This document shows, in pieces, positions 12,301 to 27,300 of a stretch of 64,000 bases of DNA. The notes beneath the pieces are model-generated. The model had not been told where the DNA came from. It searched no databases and saw nothing but the letters and a program-made list of their open reading frames with translations. A program made the translations under genes and the position numbers. Source of the DNA: Taeniopygia guttata (Eukaryota; Chordata; Aves; Passeriformes; Estrildidae); the NCBI RefSeq assembly GCF_048771995.1, contig NC_133030.1, positions 58,064,001 to 58,128,000 on the forward strand. Direction: 5' to 3'. Position 1 is the stretch's first letter. Every line of letters starts with the position of its first letter.

Positions 12301-15300
12301 ATGAATATTCAACACATTTCTCCTGCCTGAAGTTGTCAATTAGCATTCTCCTAATCATAATCAGAGCTTTATTCTAGATCTTGACCTATTGTACTGCTGC
12401 TAACGAGCAACTTGATCTCTGCTGTCCCCAGACATGGAGATACAATGCCAGCCACATGTTTGGAAGCTGCATTTTAGGGTGTCCTTTGTTATTTCATGTT
12501 TTTTTAACAAACTAGAGTCACACTGAAAAATGAGGTTTGTTTTACAAACATTTGCTCATCATTACAAAAAGATCAACAATATCTTTTCATCTCTCACATT
12601 CCCAAACCTGTCAGGTAAATGTTGCAGCAAAAAGAAACATGACTTTTGATTGTTCCTGCAGAAAAGCTGAATTTTTATTGTATAGGTCATATTTTCATAG
12701 GAATATCAGAAGGCAGTGTGTTCAATCTAATTGGTTAACAATATACTGATAATCAGTTTATTGGTTGGTAAATGGCTAGGGTGTATGTTTATTAAACTTC
12801 TCTATTTTTGGTTAGTTTACATATTTTCTTCATGGATTCTCATGGGATAGACTCTTTGTTTTTGTAGGTGTCAACAGTTCTCTTACCAGAATAGATTATT
12901 GTCTTAACTGATTCTCATTTTTATGTTTTTTTCACATGAGAATTTACAAGCTAGCTGCTAGCTCAGCTAGAGTAGTAGTTGTTTCTCCCAAATTTGCTCT
13001 AAATCAGGACAAAGTGCTTAAACTATATTTTTACAAAGCTTTTCTTTTTTAAGTTATTACCTATATGCAACAGCTAAACACTCTGCAAGAAGGCACAAAG
13101 CAAGAGAAAACTAACACTGATTCTGGTACACAGTTACTGTACATAGATTAAATGAAATAAAGAGCATTTCTGTTTATTTACAGCAGTTACACACAGGAGT
13201 GTCAATGAAACCTCCTGGTGGTCACCTTCATGCCATTAGGTTGTACAAGCCCTGTTGCAGATGTAGTAAAGGCAACATAAGACAGTGCTTCAACTTTTTC
13301 AGTGCAAAGTTTGGCATATTTATTCTCTCTTACCTTCACTGGCAGGTGAAGAAAATAAATCAAACTTTGTATTGAAGCTGTTGAGTTATATACACAGATT
13401 TTCACCTGCCATCTGCTGGGAGCTGGGGGTAATCCCAGGCAGAGAGACATGGGAAATCATAGTGACTAGTGGAGTTTCTTGTTAGAAATTAATTTGTGCT
13501 CTTTGAGAATATTTCTAACAACTAGCTGTAAGAGGAGATTCCCAAATTACCCCACGTGCTGCTGAAAATACTTCAAGTATCCCAGCTTTTGATGGAATTT
13601 CAGCCTTGAATACAGCCAAGGTGTCTCAAACCTCGTCCCTACATTGGAAGGTAGATGATCAAAATCCTCCTGTATGACCAGGGCAACTACTCAAATTGGC
13701 AACTGGCAGAGGTCTAGTCTGCTCTAAGGGCTGTGCTGGACAGGAGTAATTAATATCACTCAAGAACAAGCTGCTGATCAGTGGCACCAACAGCATTTCA
13801 TTGGCACCTGCTGGTCATCTGGACACACTGATGGTGGAAGATTCACTCACAGCTCATCTGGCAGTGATCCTCAGAAGTAACAAGGCACAAGCACTGTCTT
13901 AACTTTTTATAACTATTACAGCTCAAAATCCACACTAAGATCCACTTCCCTGATGATGCCTCGTTTTACCCCAGCCACAAATCCATGCTGCAAGATGAGA
14001 ATCTGAGGAACAAGTATTTTAAGCAGCATTTTCACCTGCAAATGTTCCTCCATCTCAGGTTCCACAGGCTCCTCGTGACTGATCTTGCTAAGCACACATC
14101 CCATCTCTGCTGCCCAGCTGTCCACCCCTCCAAGGAGCTCTTCAACTTTCTCCAGGCTTCCTGGAAACTCTGTGGTCTTCTCAGCAGCATTTGTGCTCTC
14201 CTCTCCAAGCTATCAACAAAGAGCAGGGTAAGATGTTAATTCCCATCATGTCCCCACTGCCCTCCTCCAACAGTCACCACCTGGGGCACTTCCCAGCTCT
14301 AGCACTCAACAGGGATCAAAGGAGAAATAAATGCCAAACATATTGATAAATAAACCAAGTGAGGCTCAGTTCCTCAGCCCTGAGGGCAAGTTGGACAGCA
14401 AAACCTGTGCCATACACCCTGTCCCCTTGTCCCCTCCCTTATAAGCAACCACAATACTATGGAGAATGGGCTGCAGCATCCCCAGCCCACACCAGGGAAT
14501 TGTCCAAGAGAACAGCAGCTGGTGTTGGTCAAATCAAGATCAGAAGTGTGCTGACAATTTAATGGTACAGGCAGTCACAGGCCAGAGCTCAAGCATTTGG
14601 GCTTGCATTTTATATAAAAAATAAATATAATATATATGATAGCTATAATGTCCAAAACAATGCCACAAAAATAACTCAGGAAGTCCTTAAGACCTTGAAC
14701 AGGATTCTTGCACCTTACTGCTCTGATTCCTCAATATATTTCCTTGAAGCAGCTCTTATTAAGGGTTTTTCTAGCAAACTCCGGATTTCCCTCACCCTTT
14801 GATTGCTTCCTTTGATTTTATTGCATTCTCACTAAGCTCATCTCCTCCAAAATCTAGCAGTAATTTTTTGCCACTGTTTACTGTCACAGCAGCACCTTCA
14901 ATAAATGTCAATGAAAAGCTCAACTCAGAAAATTAAGAGCTCTAATATTCCCAGGCAGAATGAAAATGTCATTCTAGTGAAAGCATTCTAGGAAATGTAG
15001 TATGTGTAACATTAGGCAGGTGGTATAGGGATTTACATCAGCCTGAAAACCTGACAAATGAGCTGGTGAAAAACTGCACAACCTTAGAAATATCTATGTA
15101 GCAATAATTACTTTCTACCACTTAAAACAGACACTGTAAAATTTAGCAGAGGCTAAATTGATTACTTGCACCCCTAGCACTGAATTAAGAGCTTTATTCT
15201 GCAGTAAGATTTCCTTTTATAAGTGGTTTTGAGCTTCCAATTTAAAATTTGAACATTTTCCACCCTGTTATAATGAGAATTTAACTGAATCACAAAGATT

Positions 15301-18300
15301 AAGAACGGGATGCTGCTGTGTACTCTCTGTTCCTCAAGCTTTAAAACTGGCAACCTTGAGCTGACTGAAAGATTGATCAAGCTCTGATTAGCAATCTGGT
15401 AAGGCTAGAAAAGATGACTTTGAAGGCTGCATGGCAAAGAGTAATAGTAACTTGTAACTCACAAAGTGTGTCCTCTTCATGAACTTTGCCCATCTCCTGT
15501 TCAGTTTCTTCAGCTCTTTGGCAATATTTGATCCAACTTGCTCTTTGCTGACTTCGATGAGATGATTTCCAGCTTCATTTAAGGAACCATGAATCAAATT
15601 CCTCTTTGCCAGGATCTCAGCAGGGATCTAGACAGAGGCATTGAAATAATTTTAAGCAGAACCCGGTCAAACATTTATTTCCAAAATGAAAAGCAGAAAA
15701 GCAACAACAGCAGCAACTGTTTAATGGTGGTTTAATGGTCTTTTTACAGGAGGCTTTGAAGTATCTCTGTCAAACAAAGAAAAATCCAACCATGTACCTC
15801 TTTTGGATCTTCATTTCTGTTTTCTTCCAGCCACGTTTTTAGCAAGTGGATGTTTTCTGTGTAATTCCTCCAGGAGGACAGGACTTTCTGTAGGGTGGTG
15901 TTTACATTGGAAATATACTCTTTACATGTAGAAATCTTTGACTCCACTGTCTTCAAAAGCTTGCTGATTTCTTGAGGATCTCCAGCTAGGACGTGAAATA
16001 GGGATCATTGTTATGTATTTGGAAACAGAGAGATTAATTATACAGAAACACTGTTTACATGGAACAGTAGATGGAATTAAAACTGGTGGCAGCACTTTAC
16101 TTCAAAATACAGATCTTCATATCAATTTATGTGCATGAGCTTACCCAAGCCAGGATCACTTATGTTTTTCAAGTCTTCACAGATGTGAGTAGCAATGTCT
16201 AGTTGTTTTTCAAGTTTCTTTTCTTCAATGAAATTCTGCCCAAAGAGAAAAGTACTTGATATGGGTAACACTGAATGACACAAAACTGGGTAGAAATACA
16301 GCTTGGGACACTTTTCTCAATATGAGCCTACAACCTACAGCTTAAACATAAACTGAGCAAAGCCCACCCAGCAACTCAGCTGCACCCTTTAGAGTGAAAC
16401 AAACTCGTTCTTTTACTCTGCTTGTGCAGAGAGTAAAGAGAGCTATGAATACCTGAATGCCACTGCCTGAGCCACAGCCCTGCATGAGTCAGGACTGCTT
16501 GCTTCAAAAAGTCACAGCCTCAGGGCAATACTGAGAAATGGCATCTAGAACAAGTCAGGCACAATTTAGTCACATAAGTCAAGAAAGTGATGAAAGCAAA
16601 AGGTGGGTTCCCCTGCATGGACAGAAATATTGAGGTGCCTCTTTTCTGACACATCAAAACAAACTGAGGATGGAGAGGGTGAAAGAGGAAGAACTGGGAG
16701 CAGAGGAGGAGACTTGTGTGTGCACACAGGGAATGAGGGTTGATCCTCAGCCCCTCTCTGTCTGAGCTCCCCCCTCCTACAAATGTCCTGCCCAGTAGGG
16801 TACAAAACAACCTCCCTTGTGACTATGACCAAACTGGGCCCTAAACCCTAAACAAGCCCTGAACTCCCTGGCAAAGCTCTGCATTCTATCAGCTTGAGCA
16901 AGACCATGAGCCACAACTGTAGAAATAACATGATAATAAGTATTTATGAAACCAACTGAACCAACAAACTCAGCACAGATTAACTCTGAACAACCATCTC
17001 ACCACAGGGTGAGCTTGACACTGCTCAGGAAACTGCTGTTTTACACAACCTATTTTTGCCTCCTTCCACAGTACTGAGGCTGGTGAAATTCCCACTCATT
17101 TAACTATGGATTTGCCAGTCTGAGAATCCTCTGAGAAAGTCCATTAAGATGGAATTCACAAGGAATCCTATTAACTCCAAATGGGGAAAAAACTGAAGGC
17201 ATCAGCATTTTCAGCACTGCCCCTACTCCTGATTCAGTATCCTTTGTCAGTATTTGGGGTTGGGCAATGCATCTTCTCCTAAAAACCTACATCAGTTTCA
17301 TAACTTGAGTCCAGAAACTGAGCTAAGCATAAAGTGTAATAGAACAAGACAATTCATATTCACCAGAAAGCATAAGGAGGTAAAGCTGGGAAAAAGAAGA
17401 GGCAGCAGTGTGAGTAATGGCTGGTTTTGAAGAAAGCAACTATTGAACTACCCCAGAGAGGATTCTGTGGATTGGAGCTAGGGAAGGGGAAGGGCTGCCA
17501 CAGCTGGCTTTATAAATAATCTAGAAAGAAACAAATCTTCACAATAAAGAATAAAAACAGGCAGAGAGAAAATCACAGTCATGGCTTGCATTACTTCTCC
17601 AAACTGAAGAAAGAAATCTCATTCATAGCAAAACAGAAGATGCTGTGGGCAAGGAAAGCTTCTAGGGAAGTCTACCTGCCCTTTGGATAAATCTGAGATT
17701 TCACCAGTCCACCATGCCTCTGACGACTATAATATCTTCAGATGACATCAGAGTGAATCAAAGAGTGCTGGGAAAGAATTACCATCAGTGTGTGATACAT
17801 ATATCTGAAACTTACATTCCAATTTTCCAGCAGTGATTCCACAGACTCTTTTGCCCCATATTTCACGTCCCAGATATTCAGCTTTAACTTCACCTCATTG
17901 GCAATGGCTGAGCACAGTCCATAGTGATATTCAAGAAAAGTGCTGGGGTTTGTAGAACGAATATTGCCAAATCTGCAAACAGAAAATAGTTCCAAAAATT
18001 TATACAGAACCATTGGATACAAAAGGCATTAATTTATCAGGATTTTATCCTAAAAGTTCAAAATTACATCTATGTAAACTTTATGGGGTTTTTTGTTATG
18101 ACAGGAATTAATAGAAAAGAGAGCAACAGTTCATTTTTTTTTAAGCAGCAATAATTGAACAGGCAATGTTGTCTGCTCAATGTAGGAAAAACCTTAAATA
18201 CCCAAAAAAGGGGCATCTGCCACGTGTATGTTAAAGCATCTCAGGTTATAGATAGAGATGATTTGGTCATTTTTTAAAATATCCTCCAACAGATATTTGG

Positions 18301-21300
18301 GGTAGTACAAGCTAAAGATCACAGTGATTTTTTAAATGGTGGAAATAAAGTTTAGAGAATCCCTGCCACCGGGGAAATTTTTACATTGAAAATATTCAAG
18401 TTTCCTATCCCTGGTGGCTGTTTCCTATCCCCACTACCAAAGGGCATCTGAAAAGGTCCTGTTAATGAGCTCTACTCTGTAAACACAATTAAACATTCAT
18501 TTGACCAGTGAGAGATCCCTGCCTGCTCCACTTGACAGCCAGCCTGTGTTTAGGTCAAAAATGCTCTTTTTTTTGCAAGGCATGGATAAATTATGTGTTT
18601 TGTTCAGAACAGCAGAGCCAGTCAATAGCAGAGCTAGAATACAACATGAAGTAGAGGGAATTTGAACATCACAACCTTCTTTTCATTTCCTCTAATTTTT
18701 CAGGCAAGACTAGTGGCATATTCTTCTCATCTTCATTCTTAAATGACTGAAGGGTGTCCAAGTGAGAATCAAAACACTCCATCAAGCCCTGGGAAGAACA
18801 AGACATAGTAAGCCATTCATTCTGATCTAGAGTATTTCATCTGGGAATCTCCAACTCACCTACTGTTAGGGAAAGAACTATTAAGAAATAGTCAGCACAG
18901 GACAACCTCCCAGTGTCTTTACTCATTAAAGTGCAATATAGGTCTTTACCTAAACACCTTCTGTAGTGCATATTTAGTGCAATACTACCTGATTTCTCTT
19001 ATCACTTAAATATAAGGACCACAGACCTTACACTACTCCTGCTATCAGTTTCTTTTCTGCACTTTCACTATCATCTTTAGGAGAAAAAAAGCATCATTGT
19101 AACAGCTTCAGGCTATCAAGTTGTTCTCTGCTATCCCTTGGCAAAGACTGACAGCAAAACCTGTTGAATAAATCTATCATGTCACCTGCTCCATAATGCT
19201 CCATAGTTCATTTCACTGCTCAATAAATCTGTGCCTAACACCAGCCAGACAGTGTATCAAATTAACCATTCAATGGCCAGTGTCCCATGATTGGTAATAT
19301 TTTACAGGCACGTGTCTCAGCACCAAATTCCCTACCTTAAAGTAAAACATAATATGCATTGCACAGAAGATAAGCCTATTTCTCATTGGCATATTAAAAA
19401 AACCTACAAGTTCATTTCTATATCATAAAATCTGCCACAAAGCATGTTAATGAGAATGGCTAAACTCTGAAACAGCCCTCAACCACAAAACAGTGCACAG
19501 ATTTTCAACACTGGATTTTGTAATATTAACACTGTATCAGCTGGACAGTTATGAGCATTGCTGGATAATTTCCTAGATCTTAAGTAAAATTTGCATTCTA
19601 AGGTACCACCTCGCCAATATGATCCTTATACACGACATACTATAAAAGGGGAAAAAATTCTCAGCAGGATGTCTTGTCATCAAGTGGATTTGGCAGAAAT
19701 TAAGCATTAATGTGTTTCCTCTTCTGAAGGAATGCCATTATTTTATCTATATGCTTAATGGGAAAAAATAAATGCCTTAAGGAATGACATCAGTCTCTAC
19801 CTTATTCTTAAAAATGCTTTAAGTACTTAGGTTGCACAACAAAAATCTCAGGTCAAATGGCTAAAGACTGACAAAGCCATCTCTCATATCAGGAACTGAT
19901 TAGAAACAGCACAAAAAAAGTGGTGTTATTAAGCCACTTGCAGTGCCACTAAGCCACTGCCCATTCTCTCAAATTCTCTTTAAGGACAATCCCACAAAAC
20001 CAGCAAGCTTCCTTATAAAAAACCCAAGTATGGCATTATGATCACCAGCCAGGCATCAACACATATACTCTTTCAGAACTTTCAAACTCAAAAAGATGTT
20101 TGAATTATTATCTGTGCAAATATTTGAAGATCAGAATAAATAACTTGCATGGTACAAAGGTATCAAAATATCCTTGTCTTGAATGGAACTACAGAGTGTT
20201 TCAGAAAATATTTAACTTTAAACACACAACCTTCTTGAACTCCCCGGAATGCAACCTTAAGCTCAAGTGCTTTTCTGAATAGGTATGCATTAAAGATTTT
20301 AAGATAAAGATGCAATTATCCTGTGTTATTAATTAACAAACAAACAAGCTGCAGGAACCACATAAAAAAGAATAGCATAATTTACTCATTCAGGCAGTAC
20401 TCAAATTTAATCTCACCCCAGTGAAGTCTGAAACCTGCCTTATAGACCCATGCAGTTATTTAATTAAACTCTTAATTCTTCAAAGGTATGTTCAGAAGAG
20501 CTTTTCATCTTTAGAAGACAAACATATGCACACCACTTCCCAAAATGTCAAACAGCAATTCCATAACAAGTGCTTTGCCGGGTCAAAATGAAGCAGAATT
20601 TCCTTTGTGATTAACATACCTTAAATGTTACAATTATTTCTCTGAAGACAGACATTGCTTTGAACGGGTCTTGCAAATCAGGCAAAGCTTCTGCCTGAAG
20701 ACGTTCCACCTCCTGGAGCCAAGCCTCAATGCTGCCCAGAGGGGAGGGCAACATCTGGTCCAGCTTCACTTTCCACTCATTCATCTTTAAAAGGAAAACA
20801 AGTGGATTAAATCTCTCACTATTATTTCCTTCCCCATCTCCGAGATGCTGATATAAACTGCATAAGCTGGGGCTCAAGACATCCCAGGAACCCCCTCCCT
20901 CATGCCCATCATGTTAAAAAAAAAGAGCTTTCAGTGAAGTCAGCCAAAATCAGCCCTGTTTACCTCAAACCCAGGTCGGCTCCCAGCCCGTAACCTCTGC
21001 AACACCACAGAGAATTAGGCATTCCTATCCTTTGCTGGTGACCATCCCAAGGCCCAGCAACAGGAAAATTTATAGTGAACTAGTTGCAAAAATAGGGGGG
21101 GAACAGAGATTAACAGCTTTCTGTCATGGGGCTGACAGGGGAACATCTCTTCCAAAAACAGCAATTCCCAGCACGGCCCTACACATCCCAGTTTGAGCCA
21201 GTACAGCCAAGCTCACTGCAAAACACAGACCAACCAGGCCCCACTAGATCAGTATCTGTGCTCTGAGCCACAAATGTGTCCCAAAATAACCTTTTAAGCA

Positions 21301-24300
21301 TAAATAGGCCAAAAACTTTGATCAGAAGAGTGCTCCAAGATAACCAGATGCATTTTCCAGGGATGTTTCAGTCTTGAGGCTCAGAAGGCAGAAGGGTAAC
21401 ACACAAAAATTCACTTTCTGCCTCCTCTTGGGCACTGAATGCCACTCAGACTGTCTGGACTTCAGGTTCAGGGTCAAACCTCCTTTATCATCCCAAATAA
21501 AGTATCATCCCCCCACTTTTCCCAGTGTGAGTTCCTGGGGTAGACTTAGGCTTCTTCATCCATCCCATGCTCATGCTGGTAACGGGGTGAGTGAGAGAGA
21601 AATGCCTCTGACCTGAGAGATCACTTTATCCCACTCCTCCCTCATCTGCTGCTGGCCTCCACTCAGCTCAGCTTCACCCCTTTTTGATGACAACACAGGC
21701 AGAAAGGGGATCTTCTCTTGGTTAAATGTTTCCATAAATGACATCATTTCCTAGAGATAAAATAGAAGAGTAATTCACAGAAGACGTCAGACGGAAGCTC
21801 ACAGAGCCAAGTCCTGCCTTTGAGCACACTGGTATGAGTTCCATTAACTTCAAAGGGTGTGAAGCATGCAAAGGCAAGACAGCAAGAGGCATTCCTGTCT
21901 CCAGGCAATATTTGGGTCTGAAATTATAGGTGCCATTCCCTAAGTCTGTATTTAACATAATGTCAGTGCAGTGAGAACACAGTTCTCCCCTCCCAGCAAG
22001 AGAAAGGGAAAATTCCTCCTCTCACAGCTCCCCATGGGCCACTTTAATACAAACTCTGGCTACAATATAAGCCAAAGGAAATTTTGCTTCAGCACAACCT
22101 AGAGCCAGCAATTCAACTGCTCCTCTGTAACATTAGCTGGGTAAAACCTACTGCAATTAGCACAGAAATTACAAAAGTAACTCTGTGAAGGGCCTACGTG
22201 CTTGAATCTTGTCCAAATCTTCAACTACATCAATTAATTAAGACACAACTTTACTCTTTCCAAAACCTTTGTGCAAAACTGAAATAACATTTTTCATAAC
22301 AGAGAGAATTTTAACCTACCTTTCCTTCAATCATATGAGGGATTTAACAATTTCATCATCAGATTTCCAAGTTTTCTTTAAAAGCTTATTTAACACTTCA
22401 GTTTAGGCAATGAAGATGAAAATTATTAAAAACATTCATAGAAACAGATTCTTTCCACAGAACATGAAATGCAACTTACTTTGTACTTCTGGCAGTATGT
22501 TTCATCCTCTGTTTCCACCAGCAGCTTTGCTAACTTCTTCTCCTGTTCAGCCAACCAGCCCACGGCCTCTCTTACTTTCTCCTGGTATTTAGAGCAGAAA
22601 ATTTCATTTTTCCATTTTGTAAGCATTGTTTTTAATTTACATTGTGCTATAAAACAACACTCATTGAGCATATGATAAAGCCCATTCAAAGCTACTGAAA
22701 AACAATTCCTGGGGACCCTGATGAGTTTTGAGTCAGGCACTATTACATTGCAGGGGCAAAGTTTTAAACCTGGCACCTGGATATATGAAGACAAAAAAAA
22801 AATACATATATTTTGATATATATCATATATCAAAAAAAGACCTGACTGCAGTTCTACTGAAAGGAGATTATCAGTATGTGAATAACCAATTAAAATCTCA
22901 TAAGAGAATATAGAGAATAGAAAATATGGGTTTCTGGTCAGTGTTATCTGTCAGAGGCAACTTCTGTCCACTTTACATGTCAGTTACCAAATTTAAAGCT
23001 GGTTGTTCTGTGCACCTGCACATCTGTCTGCCTCTGCTCCAATGCTTACACAGACTTCAGACCACACATGAAGACAACCAAGATGAAAAATGTCCTCTGC
23101 AATAGTTAAATGAAAAACCTGCACAGCAATTCCACCTGTATGACCAACCAAAAATCTGTAACACTGAGTTTTTCACATGGAGTTGTTAACACAGGAGCAT
23201 CAGAAGGCTCAAACCAACTCAGTCCTGTCAGTAGCACAATCAGAGGATCTCCTATGTGCTACTGACTCAGATATAAACTGGGCAAAGAAAGCACATTCAT
23301 TTGAAAATGCCCCAGTGATAACCCACACAACATACCTGCATGTCTTCTTCAGACTCAGGCAAATTCTTGGAGTATTGCAAAAACTGAGCCACGTAAGTCA
23401 TGATTGATTTTTCATCTGGATTCACAGTGTCAACATCTACAAGAGCCAATACACCATTTACATAATTATGCAGCCTTCTAGGCCTGATCACATAATTACA
23501 CACTATGCTGCAGTTATTAAAACACATTACCATAAACATGTTTATTTTGCAACAGCTCACTTAACATGCCATTGACAGAAATTAATATGTCATGAACATT
23601 TTTTTTTTCCTTGGGAATATTTTAATAGAACATGATTGAGTAATTAAAAAGTTTCTCCCACGAACAGGAAAGTTTCATATCCTTTCTTCTGCATATTGCT
23701 CCTGCAATTGTTGCCAATTCAAAAATCCTACAGTCCCTAAGTACAGCTGATGTTTGTTACAAAATAAGGAACTTCAGGTTTCAGCATTACAGCAAACATC
23801 AATGTTCTATTTCAAACTTAAGCATGATCACATTAATCTCACTCCTAATAACAAAGATTTTTAAAAGGCTGATCATTTACCTTCAGGCTCCAGAAGCCGT
23901 GGGATATTCAGCTCCAGTTCTGCAATTCTGAAAGCCTCTCTCAGGTTTTCTTTATTGCTTCTGGCTTTTGCCTTCTCCAGGTCAACCAGACCTGGCCTCA
24001 AGGTTTGGATGATGGCTAAAAAAGCCAGTCCACTTCTCCAGCTGGACTTGAAATCAGTGACACTGACAGAGCCATGTCTATCCCAGAAATGAGTGGAAAC
24101 AAAATTTTAGGACAGATTTAGAAATAGAGTATAAATTCAGTAAAATGGAGTATGAACCAAATCCAACAGCACCTTGCCACTGAACTTCTGCACAAGTCAG
24201 ACAACAACATAGCCAGTACTACCAATCACAACAATTACTTATTTTTACAAGATGAGTATTTCTTTTTGTCTTCTACTGCATTCTGAAGATAAAGCCTTGC

Positions 24301-27300
24301 TAATCCAAATCCTCTCTAAATATCATTTTTGTGCTCAACATCTATGCATTCTATGGGGTGGAAAAGCAACAAGAAAAGCATTGCAGAACATGTATTTGCC
24401 TGTAAGGACACAAAGAACTGGCATTTTAGAAAATCCAAATCTTAAAAGCAATGTATTAGTGCAGGAAAAAGTATTTCTTTTTCTCTTAATTAGCTAAGTG
24501 TCCTTAAATCATTGTTTATTAATGTTCACAGCCTGAATAGTGCTGTGAGGTGCCCAGCCATGCAGGCCACAGCGAATTCTGGGACAACTTTCCAAAAACA
24601 GCCTGTATGTTATGAGTATGCTACAACATGGAAAAGATGTGGGGTTTCAGGCAATCAAATTCAGTCACAAAACAATGGGCCAAGTCTTACAAGATTTGTT
24701 TCTTTACCAAAAACTACAGGATTCACTGGCAACAAAATATTCCAACATAATGCCAGTTCAGAAATGAGACTGCAAATCAGACAGCAATACTGTTGAAAAA
24801 CAAGCAAAAGAAAGAGGAAGATTACATGGATAAAGAGCTGGTTTTGATGTGCCAACTAATCTTCTGATAAAACAGCTAGAAGGCAAACCTCAGTGCCATT
24901 CTACTGGCAGAAAGTGTCTGATGTGCTGATGAAGGCCTTCATCTCCCACTAATAACATGGAATATTAGTAGGATTTTATTAGAAAATAAAACAACCCAAA
25001 GAGCTGAGGAGAAAGAGTTGACATTACTGTAAAGCATACTTGGAAGATCCTGGAGTGAAGCAGCAGCCCTTGAAGAAAATGTAAATATCTGTATCTGCTC
25101 TAGATTGTGTGCTGTGAACAACCCCCCTGAAAGCAGCAGTGCTATCTGTATATCAAGCATAGGGAAACATCTTGTTAGAATTAGGGACTAGCACCACCAG
25201 GATTAGCATCCTTCTTTGGGATCATGCAGTGTTTTGACAGAAAAGCATGAGCTGTGGGATCATAGAAATCCTACATTTTCCATTAAAAAATATTTAAAAC
25301 TCCTTGAGACTTTGTGAATCAGTGCCAGCCATGAGGATTAAAAGAAGTAAAGCATGTAAACATTCCACTAGACTTATCACACAGGAGTCTCCTAAAACAG
25401 AAAAGCCAAACAACTCAGATTACACTGTTGTGTTTAATTAGTAAGATGAGCTTCACTTTATTATATTTAAAGGGCTCATTGCAAAACATTTGGCCCTGAT
25501 TGATGCTGAAAGAACTGGTAACCACAAGTGAAAGTTAAAATATTTTCTGCTAAGCTGTCACTATGTAATCTTAAAAAACAGGAGGAAACATCACTACATT
25601 CAGAGAAAAGCAGTGACCAATTTTAACATGATACTTGTAAGTCTTGGATGGAACTTACAGGGAACACTGTTCTTTTGCCCACAACAAAAGAGCCTTTGTA
25701 GCAGACATCTTCCACCGCTCCTTAATTTTAGCACTTTTTTTAGCTGATCTGTTTGCCTTTGGAGAGGAGTCAACAGCACTTGGGCAATCAGGTGAAGGCT
25801 GATTGTAGGTACAGGCAAGTGTCCTGGCCAGTTCTTCAATCTGTCAGGGAATATGGGAGACTAAATGAGGCTTCAGTGAGAGATTCCCAAGGCACCAGTG
25901 GCAGAACACCAGACAGGACTCAACCACAAGGTGTAACACAGGTGTAGCTTCCCCGGCCCCCAAACTCAAACCAGCCTTTTTAATCTGCACAATCTGAACT
26001 ATTTCGTGCTGAATTCCCATCTTTAGGTAATTTTTTTGGCAGGATATATTCACCCAAAGACTTCTGTGTTATGCTGTGGGTGCCAGCAATGACACCAAGG
26101 GATCTTCTCAATTTCTTACCAGTGACAGGATTGTATTTTCTGCTGTCAGGAGTGACATGTTCTAGGCATAGTCAGAGTTTGCCTGCTCACTCAGAGTGCA
26201 GGAAAACCTACCTGACAGACCTCAGAGATCCCTATTTGTTAGAGAAGCCTGGCTTAGGCAAAAAGGTAATTGCACAGGCCATGAGCAGCACAAGACTCTT
26301 TGGCATCACAGTACCTCTACCACAAAAAATATGGGCTAAATATTTTCTATATAAAAGAAAATCTTGTTTCTTAGTGCTCTCATGAGCCCCAGTCACCAGT
26401 TAGTGCACCTACATTATTTCACTGCTGGGTTCTCTCCAGAAGCCAGCTTGGCTCCAGCACCCTCTGCAGCCCCACAGGATGATTAAATCCAGGCCCTGTG
26501 TTTTCACACCTCCCCATAACCTCATGCCATGCAAGGTGCATGCTCCTATTGTATAGGAAACATGACTTTGACATCCTTTGTGTTATTTCAGGTGTTAGTA
26601 CTGAAACAACAAAAAAATAAAATTGGACGTTGTAAGCACAGTCAGCACTGAGGAGTGGGGCTGCCTCTGAGAGATGGATGTGCCACTTCACACTATCTGC
26701 TCTTTTTGGAGTTCAATCATTACAGACCTTAGATAAAATTTAGCCCATTTTTTAACTGGTTACTTAAAAAGCAAAAAATCTCAGTATCTTTTCTTCCAAC
26801 CATTTGCAGCTGGATACTGTTCATCACTGCCAGCCCCTGCACTGGTGCATCTCCTCCTTGAGATATCACTTCCACATGTCAGAAAAATAATCTTTTGTTC
26901 TGTGCTAATTCATCTTATTTAGCAATCACTTAAGTCAACACATTTTTGTGATTTTCCCCTCTACTAAAACTCTCTTACATCGCTGAGATACTTACATGAA
27001 AATGAAATATAATGGTCCAGATTAGGCCAAGCACAATGGAAGGTTTTCCTTCAATAATGTCAGCTACATGAATATTTATGAGCTTCAGCTAAGGAGGGGA
27101 AAAAAGGGATCATTGTTAACAAAGAAAATGTTCCACCAGCTAAACTGGCTTTAGTTGTGAATTTTGAAGTTAATACTCACTGATCTGCTCTTTAAAAATG
27201 TCAAAGCATTTTCTATATTACTTCTACATTGGAAGGTATTAAATCCTTTTTCCCGTGGCTGCAAAGCAAAAAAAAAAATAGGTTATATCTTAAATTGCAA

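Noticed and set aside
14700..14795. Open frame (REIRSLLEKPLIRAAS..) directly beyond the C17 donor
   Set aside because: It is in another frame from C17, which has a TGA just past the donor, and has no match to nesprin-2. Treated as intron by chance open.
16400..16440. Small hairpin TTACTCTGC-TTGT-GCAGAGAGTAA in an intron, considered as a small RNA
   Set aside because: The stem is about 9 bp with a bulge, too short for a microRNA precursor.
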